Positions 49,600-60,293 of a DNA stretch of 64,000 bases are shown in pieces. Below the pieces are notes generated by a model, which was given only the letters and a program-made list of their open reading frames with translations, was not told the origin of the DNA and did not search any database. Position numbers and translations under genes: made by a program. The DNA comes from Ischnura elegans (Eukaryota > Arthropoda > Insecta > Odonata > Coenagrionidae). Numbering within the stretch: the first letter of the stretch is position 1; each line of letters starts with the position of its first letter. The stretch is from assembly GCF_921293095.1 (NCBI RefSeq), contig NC_060247.1:110255111-110319110 (forward strand). The letters are read 5' to 3'.

Positions 49600-50560
49600 A
49601 GGAACACATAGAAAAGGACACTCACAGAGAAGCTTGCAAACGTTTCAGCGGGTTGACCCGCTATCGTCAGTGCTGAAGGTGAACTGCTGCAGGCCGATCC
49701 TCCAGAAGCTCTCCTTGGTGAAGTAGTGGGGGTGGAAGAAGGGGAAGGGGAGAGGGGGGAAGGGAGGGTAGGGTTTGCTTTGACTATTAGTGGGCAATGT
49801 TTAGCCCGGGCGTTTCAAACGCCTTTTCAACCCAAATATGTGCCATTTCCCTCGTACTCACCTCGATGATGGTTGCCTTTTCTGGCAGAATTTCAATGAT
49901 GGTTAGGGAAAAACATTTATCGAAGGAACTATTGTGTGAGGCGGTGTGAATGGGGACGGGTTCATGAAAGGGGGGGGTTTTGCAGGAGTGTCTGTGGTTG
50001 TTCATTCGGATGGATATGGGTGTGGTGCATTCTCCTATGTAGTACGAGGGGCAAAAATTACAAAGTAGCTTGTAGACAACGTTGAAGGAGGTACAAGACG
50101 GTATGGAGGAGGATCTATTGATGACAGGTGAAGTGGTGGGGCGTAGCAGAGGGCAGCACTTGCAACGGGGGCGGTTGCATGGAGTAAGGGAGGAGAGTGG
50201 GGGGAGTGTGTGTCGGAGGAGGGGGCGGGTGGATTTTAAAATATTACCTAAGTTAGGTGCTCTTCTGTAGGCAATGGAGGGGCAGGATGGAAGAAGAGCA
50301 GCTGTGGTTTTGTTTTTGCTGATGATGGGGTACAGATCTTTTAATATTTTTTTTAATTTTTTGAGTGCCAGGGAAGAATGTAGTGGTGAGATTGAGTTTT
50401 CTGGTTTGTTCTTTTTTGGTGCGTGGGGTGTACTGTTCGGAGGGAGAGAGTATTTTCTTTTTAAGCAGGGATTCTGGATACTCTCGTTTGAGGAGAGCAT
50501 GGTGGAGGTTCTGTGTGGCTCTTTGAAGAGATGGTGAATTGTTGCAGATGCGATGGGCGC
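49600..50560 (-). mobile_element. Penelope-like element 3' part with an intact GIY-YIG-type ORF (237 aa)
   Basis: The frame 50500-49787 is uninterrupted. Its first half is basic (LKRKYSLPP, KKNKPE, LKKLKKILKDLYP), then comes SIAYRRAPNLGNILKSTRP, a Cys cluster CNRPRCKCCPLL, and a GIY-YIG endonuclease-like region FNVVYKLLCNFCPSYYIGEC followed by RMNNHRHSC and ETPGLNIAH. This order is typical of the C-terminal part of Penelope-like retroelements. The reverse transcriptase is absent, so the copy is 5'-truncated but its remaining frame is whole, suggesting a young insertion. It is bounded by TA microsatellites and lies in R3 intron 4. Confidence 0.75.
49641..49670 (-). ncRNA. hammerhead-ribozyme-like core in a Penelope-like element
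   Basis: On the minus strand CTGACGA (49670-49664) is followed by a 6-bp stem AGCGGG/CCCGCT with loop TCAA and then GAAACG (49646-49641). This matches the hammerhead core CUGANGA, stem II, GAAA. Hammerhead motifs are known from Penelope-like elements. I could not confirm stem I, stem III or a cleavage triplet. Confidence 0.4.
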
Positions 50561-51349
50561 GGACTGAGAGGGAGTATATATATATATATATACTCCCTCT
50601 CAGTATATATATATATATATACTGAGAAATGAAACGTTAAAGCAATATTGAACTAAATATTTAAAATATAAGGGGACTTCTCTGAATTCCCGAATATAAA
50701 TAAAAAACAGTCATAGAGCTGTTGGGCGTTGAAATGAATCAATCAATGAGCCATTCACTGCTCGAGGGAACGACAAACCCTCGACTTTAATGAACCGTTC
50801 TCACGGAAGTGAGCGCAATTCATGAGCCGGCACTCCAGCGCCTCAGGCGGTCACTTATCGAACTTCCAAAATTGGCCGCATTTGGCTTAATCTGTTGTGC
50901 CATTTACAATGAAGTATTAATTCGGAAATACAGAATATCTCCCAGGAAACTTTAAATATAATCAATTTTACCGGTCATCTGCGTTGCATTGTTGTCGCAA
51001 CCAAACGTAACCAGTGCCTGGGCCATCTCAATCATAAATTCTGTAGTATTCCTAGTCCTTGGCGAGATTTCAGTAGTAATGATCGATGGATCCCTAAGGA
51101 ATTCCAGTCGATTTTGGATTTTGCTATTGGGAGACATAAAGAAAGAAAATAAAGAATTACATGATTAAAAAATTGAGATTTTTTAGATTTTTTAAATTCC
51201 AATCATCTCTGATAGCTATTTTTCACAATGAAATTTACAAATAGTGAGAATAGCCATCAATCTTCGGTCATTAAGAAGAAATTAGAAGCATTTTTACAAT
51301 TTATTAAAAGCTTTCACTCTTTAAATAAAAATAAGGGTTTTCTGGTTGG

Positions 51350-51645
51350 TGTTGTAGCTAGTATATTGGTTTCCTAATTAGTGCGTCCGGTTTCAAAGTC
51401 CGGCAGTTGCAGAGATTTTTTTTAGAGACCAAGCGCTTGAATGCTTTGGGTAGGCCATTTCAAGTACCGCACTCTCTCCGTCAGATGGGACGTTACGGCC
51501 TTGTTTCTTTCTGTCCAGGGAAGGCTTACGACGAAAATGAGATTCTGTCCTCTCTTCATTCCCTTCCATTCGCTCGCAAGGGATCAGCTTTAGCTTTCGT
51601 TTGACTCCTCCAAATAATAATCAAGAATTTAACCCGATTATGAAA
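51350..51645 (+). repeat. tRNA-derived SINE, copy 4 (R3 intron 3)
   Basis: The copy has a tRNA-like head with GGTTTCAAAGTCC in the B-box position, then GGCAGTTGCAGAGATTTTTT. The body contains TACCGCACTCTCTCCGTCAG and GGGACGTTACGGCC and ends at GACTCCTCC. It is closest to copy 1 in the CACTC..CCGTC block. Confidence 0.65.
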
Positions 51646-53150
51646 TAGCGCAACACCGCGGAATCCGCGAACGATATCGACCTACCTGCAAACTACTCTT
51701 GCGGCGAGTAATCTTTGTACTTAGTTAGCATAATTGGTTGGGGGTGCTAATTGGCTGAATATTTTAAGGGCCCTCATCTAGAAACCTCACTACTGCTAGA
51801 TGCGTCATCAGATGGTGACGTAGCTGCTATAGTAGCCGAGCATCGCTACAATCGCCCGCTGCGAAGTCTAGTGAGGTCCATGGCATGCTACTTGCTACAA
51901 GTAATATGCCGCCTGATTTCGTCTGCTCATCGTCTCGCATTTATGATGAATTTTTATTTGAAAAATATTGATTTTTAAAGGGCTTTATATATCGTGATAA
52001 CCATTTCTTATTGTATAAAAATGTATAAATGCTTCAATAACCGGATTTGATACTAATGAGTAAGTATTTTACTTAGCATAACTACTGTCACCAATACCGC
52101 GATGAAACCTCTTCGACTGTGAAATACTTTTTTACGTAAAATAACACTTGTCAACACAACTATACTGAAACCTGAATGGATTTGCTTTTCTAATAGCTAT
52201 TAACTTCGGTGTGCCTTGAAAACCATTAATATTTATATGTAAGTGCCTAATTAAATTTGCAATCATCCGATTAGTGCCTGCGAAATCCACAATTTGCGAA
52301 AAATGCTAAAAAAAAAAGCCGTTTTCCAGTCAGCTACATCATGATACGAATAAAAAGTAAACTAAAAACACTGTTTAAAGACCTTCTCGAATGGTCTTAA
52401 ATATCTTTTAGCGTCCAAGAAAACTTGTTCAACGTTTCTTGTTCAAGACATCTCCAGTAGTGTGGAAGATGCTTTAGTTTATAAATATTATAGCTTTCTA
52501 AATGTTCATGGTATTTATATTTAGGAGTAAAGGCAAACCGTAATTTTAAGATGAATATAATAACTTTTGTAAATCTACTCTGGCGTTTTATTTATAAAAA
52601 ACTGAGGTTCATTTACAAACAGCCCTCGTATATTAAGTGTAGTGTCCACTTCATTCAATTTGGCAGTGGTTTGACAATTTATGCTGTTTTTTTTAACTTA
52701 CTGGTGGAGGGAAAGGCCAATCATTAGTTTGATTGCTGCACCTGTAAGGCCAGTAACAAAACATCTACTAATGCAAATTTAGCAAGGCATATATCTGCCT
52801 GAAGGAATGCTTTCGGATAATCGAAAAATAAACACTCCATTAATATTTACGTCCCGTTATATGACACCTGTAACCACTGGTTTTAAGAAAAACTTCATAA
52901 ATTTTAACCTCTTATAACCCAATATTGCTACTAAGGAACATCAAAAATGTATATATTATACGCTCTCTTTAGGAATTATCTAAACTGCGCATTATTTTGT
53001 GTTGTTTATTGTAATGACGAAATATGCAGCTGCCCCAATAATTATGATTGATTGCAAAATTTTCAATTTTTCATTATAAAAAACCTTGAAATGAGAATTC
53101 TCCCAAAAGTGGCTCTGGGTTAGAGACGGTTAACGCTTCAGCTTATGGCA
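51646..53150. other. R3 intron 3, nothing recognised
   Basis: AT-rich intronic sequence. The 75-codon frame at 51751-51978 has no motif. No repeat with clear ends was seen. Confidence 0.35.
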
Positions 53151-53153
53151 AAA

Positions 53154-53405
53154 TCACGAAGATGGGCTGTGGAATATGGACACATGCGCAAGAATACCGT
53201 TAAGTATTCCTTGTGTACCCTTCAGTAAGCCCTTCAGGAAGCCTTGTGAAGCAAACAACCCAAAAAACGATGTACGATCGCCATAGATGACGTTTGGCAA
53301 CTCTGTGGGCGGGAGACCGATGTTTACGTATTTAAGAAATTGACACAATTTGGTATCCATTGAATTGCTGGCATCAGGGAGGATTTCTCGCGTCACATTG
53401 CTAGC
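53154..53405 (-). other. orphan open frame in R3 intron 3
   Basis: A minus-strand frame of about 85 codons reads VTREILPDASNSMDTKLCQF, then later SFFGLFASQGFLKGLLKGTQ followed by GILNGILAHVS. The Gly/Leu-rich stretch could form an amphipathic helix. An AG acceptor precedes it, but the phase does not fit exon 3 and no P or R exon resembles it. It may be chance, or a relic of another gene. Confidence 0.25.
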
Positions 53406-54873
53406 GGGAACTAACTGGGAATAAGAATTTTACATGGTTTCACTACTCACTTTCTCATTATTACTATTCTAATTATTTCAGAGGGAATTTTATTTTGATT
53501 TCAACTCGTAAAACTTAGGTGAAATATTTTAGGGCAAAATCATAGAGAAAGAAAATGAGGTGTTATTGAATTATTTTTGGCAATGATGCATAAATTAGGA
53601 AAAACATCTTTTGATGGTGGCCTATTTAGAGTCAACTTTTGATGAAAATACAACCTGCAAAATCGTTGACACGAAGGGCATTCTGTGTTGTTGAAGTGAT
53701 TAACTGCATCAAGTATTTCATCTTCATAGTGTGTCAGGCCGTTCCAAAGAAGTAACCCGAGAACGGGAACCTTAAAAAAATATTGTCCAAAAAATGAGTT
53801 CCTAGTCTATGCAATATGAGCAACTAAACACATAATTATCATGATTAGGAAGAATAAATTTCAAGAATAATAGGTCAAAGTATGATAATTGATGTAGAAT
53901 GATACACTGTTACATCGCCTGCAAGCATGATAATTGGCAACGATAGAAAAAGTACCTATATTAAATCTAACGGAAAGAATCATCAAATTATATGACTTCA
54001 TTATGAGTATTGCTGTGAAAACTTTAAAAGAATCGTTTCCATTTGAAAATCTTTATAACTTATTTCGGATGGATTCTTTGCGTAAATCATTTTCACCACA
54101 GTTGAATGAATTAATTATGAAATGTATCGCAAAACAAGAGAAAATTTCATATTTTTATCGTCTGTACTTTATTTTTTTTGTTTAGTCTTCTGACATTTTT
54201 TTCCATTTTAATATCGTGATGATTTAATTATTATTTCTATGAATGATAAGTAAGTTACCTAAATGTTGATTTACACATGAGTATAATCTAAATCATTTAC
54301 CATACTTTATCAAGATGTATAGTCTACATATATATAAAAATAGGTAAACAAGCAATTATTAAAAAATTATGTGAATCGACCCATTTATTTATCGACTTTA
54401 ATTTTAAAGAAAGAAGCACATATAATCACTTATCAAGTAAAAAACTTGTCTACAATTCTTACATGCCAAAAAGTCCCACACTCCGTCCCATCTCTTTCCG
54501 GGATGGCCGTAGGAAAAGTTGAGCATGGATAAAATGGAAGAAACAAGGCGACACAGCCTGTAAAACAGGGAATTTTTACAAGTACGACCATTGAAACCTT
54601 CATTTCCAGCAAAAAAAAAGCTAATCCAAAGGTTTATTTGAGAGTAAGCTTATAAAATTCAGAGCAAAATAAAGCTATGAACTCCACTACTGCGAGAGCC
54701 CAATAGGCTGGATTGTAAATAAATGGTTTTCTAACATTGTCCTTGGGAACGCTTGCGGCGCTTACTGCTAAATGTTGCACCTAGGAAACCGAAATTGAAA
54801 CAAAAGTAGAAAATTTTCAAGATTTTGTATGATTCATAATTAATTTGACCATGGAAATTTAAATATTTAATAT

Positions 54874-55691
54874 TGTAACCGTACGGGCGCCGTTCCTCGA
54901 TCTACACCACTACTAAACTAATACCAGGCTACCGTAAATTGGGTCGTGAAATTGGTCCTCGTCCGGAGAACCGTGATGGGTTGCCCAAGGAAAGGTCGGG
55001 ACACATATATCTATAACAGCAATTAACAAACAATTATGCAATTTAATTACCTTCATTAACAGAGAAAAAGGCTAAGCGTGCGATGAAAATGAATATTTCG
55101 GGCGGAGAAGAAGCAAACACGAAATGACTGGCACACGTAGCGCGCCACCCGCGACCAAGCAAACCAAAATACGGAACTCGGAAAACATACCCCATTCCCT
55201 CATTCACGCAATACCAAATCGCGAGAGAACTCAACACGGCAATTTTCGGGCAAGGCAAGTACTTGGGGCCCACAACTTTGGTGTCCTGGTGGAACTCCAG
55301 GTCGGTCCTGGCGACATCGCCGCTCGAAATCAGGATAACTTCCAGCGTCCTGGCGGAACTCCAACAGCTCTTCCGGCGAGACCGCCGCTAAGAATCAGGA
55401 TCGTCGCTCCACCGCGCAATCAGCCCTTGACCGGCCACCATCAACCTTCAACCAGGCAAGGTTGTCCGCGATCCTACCACAGCCGTGGTTGACGGGAGAG
55501 AGTAAACCTCCTGGCCTCACCTCCGAACTGGCACCTTCTCCACTACCCCTCTTTTCCCCTCTCAACGTCCGAGAAACAGCTGCCTCCCGACGCGCGTTGA
55601 GTTCTCTCGAGTGCGAGTTCCGTATTATTTTACACCCCTGACCCGGGATCGCACTGGCTCACCTTCCACCTGCTGACCCGGTGGAGTTACA
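54874..55691. mobile_element. solo LTR, family A copy 2 (fossil)
   Basis: This 818-bp copy lies inverted relative to 47841-48574, with the same TGTAAC...GTTACA ends and a matching ATAT duplication on both sides. It is about 84 bp longer because of an internal CGCCAGGACG-type local duplication. It lies in R3 intron 1. No internal element sequence adjoins it. Confidence 0.75.
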
Positions 55692-56150
55692 ATATATTTT
55701 CGAGCTCTTAATATCTGAAAAATTTGTATAGGTTTTCTTGAAATCTTGTCACCTGGAATGTCTACTTCGTCAGGATGAATTGTTTTAAAAAAATCCCGAT
55801 TAGGCATCAATTGACATTCGGTTATTACCAGTCATGATGATTATTCTGTTTTAAATCCATCGATCATTTTCACCTATCTCTAAGTTCAGTTGAAATTTCT
55901 TATTCACGTCCTTTAGTGATAGAGCCAGTTATTCTCTCGATTATGTTTAATCAAAATTATATATAACGTAGCTCCCTCTTGCTTAACTTCTTTGAATTCA
56001 TAAGTTGCTGTGGTAATGAATTCGGTTGCTCCCGACCAGGTAACACTTCGTCGGTATCGAAAATGGCGACAAATTAATGAAGAGGCTCTACTAGCACGCA
56101 TTGATGCATTGTACATAAAGATGCGGGAATATAGGGCTCAGTTTGAAATA
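55692..56150. other. R3 intron 1, nothing recognised
   Basis: I see no coding exon, RNA gene or bounded repeat in this stretch. Confidence 0.3.
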
Positions 56151-56179
56151 GTGCTGAGTATAAATTAACTCATGATACT

Positions 56180-56545
56180 TAACAGGGACAGCATTGGGGA
56201 GTAAGAGATGAGGGTTTGGAGGAAGTTGGAGGGAATATGGTGGATGGATCGAGTTAGGAATGAGCAAGTGTTAAATAGGAATATAATAAAAAATTTAAAG
56301 GAAGGGTAACTGGCTGGGACATTAGATGAGAAGGAATGCAATTTTGAAAGTAGCTTTGGAGTGAAAGGTAGAGGGGATCAAAAGAATGGGAAGGAGAAGG
56401 CAGAAGTTTATTGGCAGTTAGCGTAAAAATTGGAAGATGTGGAGACTTCAAGGAGATGGCCGGAGACAGGAGGGAATGGAGACAGCATTGACGCAGGGGA
56501 CCTGCCGACGCAACGGGCAGAGCACCACAAGATGATGAAGTGCTC
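56180..56545 (+). mobile_element. LINE 3' coding end
   Basis: Text such as IWWMDRVRNEQVLNR, RRGDQKNGKEKAEVYW-like and KEMAGDRREWRQ followed by GPADATGRAPQDDE matches the C-terminal end of a LINE polyprotein (the EMAGDRxEWR block before the stop). It is frameshifted and inactive, in R3 intron 1. Confidence 0.55.
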
Positions 56546-57380
56546 AGGTCGATTTCGTCAATGTGGGCGTGGTATATCCCACCCCAGCGCGCCCATTTCT
56601 GCCGTTTCTACCCTACATTCCCTCCCCTGAATTCGCACCTAGTTTGCGCAATTTTGGATCGCGATTGAAACGGGTACACTATAATTACCTTCTCCGTACC
56701 TCAAACTCCACGTTTGCGCCTTCCTCCTTACTTCATATTTCCAGAGGAGTGAGTAAAAGAGAGTCACTACTTATTTTCGCACTCATCCGTCTCCATCTTG
56801 TGTACAGAGCGTGCTTATTGAATTCGATCCAAAAAAACTAAATCCATAAACTTAATACTCTTACGCATATATGATACGAATACGGTAGTTTCCTTCACCA
56901 AAGAAATCGATTGGGATTCCTTACCCACCATTAGTGCATTCATAATATACACTTTATTTTGTTTTATAAATCCCAGTTTTGACGAATGGCAATTGTCAAT
57001 TTCAACCTCATTTAAAAGAGGTCAAATTGGCGCCCATGCGATGCGACTCCACGTGACTTCAAAGGAACCTAGTTTCTATACGAGTAGATAGGAGCTTTAC
57101 ATCGTCTGAGATTACCAATGCATGCATGAGGTTACCAATGCAAGCTCAGGGAAACATCTCTTAATAATACCCATTAAAGTTACCTAAGTTCGGAAAGTTT
57201 GCTTCGCTTCAAAGTTTAATAATAATCCTTATTTAAGCCAAGCGCTAACTGCTAGCAGGGTATTCTGCTACCTGCTAGCAGCCTGCGTCGTATCAGCGCT
57301 GAAAGCCTCGCTCCAAGGTCACCTCAAGGTCAACGGCGACAGCTGGAACCAGACATACGTCACACGGGTTTTACCCAGCA
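56546..57380. other. R3 intron 1, nothing recognised
   Basis: A CTGCTAGCAG-type palindrome lies at 57250-57285. Otherwise I see no exon, RNA gene or bounded repeat. Confidence 0.3.
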
Positions 57381-57639
57381 TTCCTACTTAGCCGTCGCGC
57401 TTTCGCGTGCTTGAAAATTTTCACTTTTCGTGTAGTCGCGAAAAATAGATATCGTCATTCTAAAATCTAAGACCGCAAAATGCGTACTCCAGGAGTAATA
57501 ATCTTTCGATATAGGCAATAAAAAATAACAGGAAACCACCCTATTACCCAGGGAGTCGCTGGATACTCGTAGGATACGCGGAAAACTTAGATTGCTTGAG
57601 CAATAGAGGATGGATATCATAAAAAGTGACACAGTGAAA

Positions 57640-58500
57640 ACCGTTTACGAATCCCAACACATTTCCAGGTCTGGCAGCAACGATAAATTAAAAGCGATGT
57701 TTTGCGGAACGTTTAGGTATGGGAATTCCTTTTTACTACACATGATGAAAGACGTTGATAAATGCTTGCCGTCATTTCGTAAGATCATTTCCTTTTTTAC
57801 TTTTCCCTCATAAGACCCCATTTAGAATACGCTGCCAGTGTTTGGGACTCTTATGAAAAACGTTTAATAACAGAGTAAGAACGCGTGCAAAGAAGAGCTG
57901 CCAGGTACGTGAAAGGTCGGTACGATAGTCTTGTCAGTGTAACTGATCTTTTAGATGAACTCGGATGGGAATCTCTGTCAGACCGTAGATTGAAAAATAA
58001 AATAAACCTTTAGATAAACTCAAGAGCAGTGTCTTTTCTAACGAAGTTAGCCACATCTTACGGATGCCAAAATGCTACGGAAGATCAGATCAAATAAATA
58101 AAATAAAAGAGATAGACTGTAGAACCGACAGATTCAGAATGTCTTTTTTCCACGATCAATAACAGCTTATAACGGCAGCGATAGAAATCATACGTAGATT
58201 AAAGGACTTGTAGTGTAGCCTACTAGCTTATGTAAAACTTAATGCATGTTTCTTGTCTTTATTTTTATTTCTAATAGCATATGGTAATATAATATGTTAG
58301 TATTAGTGAAGTGTTTTGGAATATGTGGTGTGCAAGTGGGAGTCCAATTGCATGCTGGTGATTGATCCTCCCCTGCCAATCACCCTAGAGGTGGCTCGCA
58401 AGATATTATGTGGATGTTACGTGTAAGCGGCTGGTGTCCTAACACTCCCTGCCCCATGCCTATTGAGGCGGCTTGCTGGGTAGTATTTAGATGTATATAC
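57640..58500 (+). mobile_element. Jockey/CR1-type LINE 3' fragment
   Basis: The + strand reads RPHLEYAASVWDSYEKRLIT, ERVQRRAARYVKGRYDSLVS and LLDELGWESLSDRRLKNKIN, the familiar end of a LINE reverse-transcriptase ORF. The 3' tail holds GGCTGGTGTCCTA and GGCGGCTTGCTGGGTAG and ends in a TAGATG-like repeat, as in the fragment at 4425-4505. It is degraded. It lies 230 bp from R3 exon 1, in intron 1. Confidence 0.75.
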
Positions 58501-58819
58501 ATATCCCATTCTGCATCACCCAAACAGACACTCATCCCGTCAAAACTATTAAATGGAAATGTTCTTTGCCTTGCCTGAGCAACCTTGAGTGTTTCCACTA
58601 GCGTTGGTCCCTAATGATGACGTTTCACTTGAAAACCATACTCAATTTAAAAAATTAAATGAAATTATGCAGTCAAAGCTTTTCATTCAAAAGAGTATAA
58701 AAAAATCTAATACATAAACATGACTTACCGATAGTGAAAATTTGTGTCAATGAAGCCATTACTCAGGTTGGCTGAATTATATCCCGGAGTGTTTTCGTGT
58801 CGTTGATCTGATGTTTTTT

Positions 58820-59135
58820 TATCGGGCTGGTGTGAATGGTGGATAGTTTGATTCCTCTTCCGTGGACGCAGGTTCAAATCTTTTTAGTGGCGGAAAATTT
58901 TCACTGAACCGATCCCTCGTTGAGCTATTTATGGAGGGCACTTGAAATACAGCACTCCATTTGTCGCGTCGGTTGGGACACTAAGTGGTAGTCATAAGCG
59001 TCTTTCTTGAAGAGCAGTCTAGCTTTCTGGATGTCCCCGCCTCCTTGCTTTTCAGTTCTTCCTTATGGAACAAATGAATGAGGTCTCGGTGGCCTCTTCC
59101 AATCTTTTACCTACACCTGAGGCTTTACTTTACTA
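58820..59135 (+). repeat. tRNA-derived SINE, copy 5 (upstream of R3)
   Basis: The copy includes GGTTCAAATC, TATGGAGGGCACTTGAA and ACAGCACTCCAT, and ends at GGTGGCCTCTTCCAATC. It stands about 60 bp upstream of R3 exon 1, as copy 2 does for R1, and is followed by the same conserved block (59180-59400). Confidence 0.75.
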
Positions 59136-59825
59136 TCTTGACCTTAAATTATACCTGGTTTTATGTATAGCAAATGTTGTGCGCCTACTCGTTAAAGCGT
59201 TGGGAACTCGAGTGATGGGATAAGGAAGTTCACTCCAATCGTCACCTACTAATTCATTCCGTGACATTTGACCTAAGAGATAAGCTCTTGATGTTTTTTG
59301 CCTCCCATTCCCTCTCAAACAAATACACATAGAACGTTTTCTATGACGGGTATATAGAGGATCGAGCACCAGTCAATGGCGTGATCTCCACCCCAAGGCA
59401 TGTTAAGAAATTGCGCATTTAAAGAGATCATCAAGAGAAATGCTCTTCACACAAATAATTGAAAGGAAAAATGATGCAAATTAAATTTTTTTTCTCTATT
59501 CATATTATTGGAAAGAGAATTCGACTTGGAGGATAGATTATTTGGATTCTATACATTTACAACTGCGAGGTACTGAGCAAGCCACCACCGGTGCATGTAC
59601 CTCATCGTTATTCCACACTAAGAATGCAACACTTATCCTAGCCCTAATCAGAAACGCGCTCGCTTAGCGAATACAGACAATGCACTCAGGACAACGACAC
59701 ACGGTCAGACAAGAAATTGGGAGAGGTCTAAGGACACGAACACGTTGCCATGTAGCTAAAACGCCTAGTTAGCATTAGAAAAACGAAAAGTTAATGTAGT
59801 AAGTGATTAATGAATGAATAATAAC
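59136..59825. other. R3 upstream region, no gene seen
   Basis: 59180-59400 aligns with 10560-10860 upstream of R1. Beyond that I see no coding exon or repeat. Confidence 0.4.
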
Positions 59826-60293
59826 TGGGGATGGTCATATCGGATACATCGGATCCAAATTTCCTCGGATATTGCCCTTCATCGGATACATCGGATCCAA
59901 AGTCACGGGAGACATCGGATCTGGATACGATATTTTAAATAATAGCTTCAGTGAATGCAACGCAAATAAGGGTGGAAAAGGTTCCGATTATCTCTTCGAA
60001 TGCACCGTCGCATGCGATTCTTGTCCTACTCATGAACCGTTTTGTTTGAAAGCTCTCGCAGAGGTTACCTAGGAGAATTTCAGCCGTGAAAAATAAATAA
60101 GGCAAAATACGACTGGCACATAGTGTGACTCTTCCAATTGATTGAACAATCATCGGGGAAATCAGCGAAAGGCGTCAGGAATTTGAAAATGCATTTGGAT
60201 CCGAAAATATCCGTTCCGAAAGATCCGGCTCCGAAAATCAAGGATCCGATCCGAATCCGGATCCGAATAAAATCCTGGTTCCGTCCATCCCTA
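59826..60293. mobile_element. hAT-like non-autonomous element with GGATCCGA repeats
   Basis: The left end is GGGGATGGTCATATCGG. The right end, read in reverse, is AGGGATGGACGGAACC. Both arms are packed with CATCGGATCCAAA/GGATCCGAAT-type motifs, a hallmark of several hAT families. Its 66-codon frame (59872-60072) has no transposase likeness. Confidence 0.5.

Larger units (their letters stand above)
47678..58759 (-). pseudogene. R3: R-type 27-kDa glycoprotein-like gene, five exons recognisable, frame damaged
   Basis: Exons: 1 at 58759-58729 (MASLTQIFTI), 2 at 54556-54463, 3 at 53772-53655, 4 at 51123-50972 and 5 at 47819-47678, all with GT-AG borders. Exons 1, 4 and 5 are open. Exon 4 (KIQNRLEFLRDPSI... 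GCDNNATQMT) has exactly the 152 nt of P1/P2 exon 4. Exon 5 reads FFNDENRECLRLGGCRDWLE and ends VGYHACQ, close to P1's FFDEENREC block. Exon 2 is one base short of the frame of R1 exon 2. Exon 3 is 118 rather than 116 nt and has an in-frame stop, although its 3' half (HFNNTECPSCQRFC) matches R1. Exon 6 was not found. It is probably a recent pseudogene; assembly errors are an alternative. Sequons NTT, NAT and NSS remain. Confidence 0.65.

Noticed and set aside
49120-49600. regulatory meaning of the TA runs
   Set aside because: They are simple microsatellites beside a Penelope-like insertion, and nothing ties them to a promoter.
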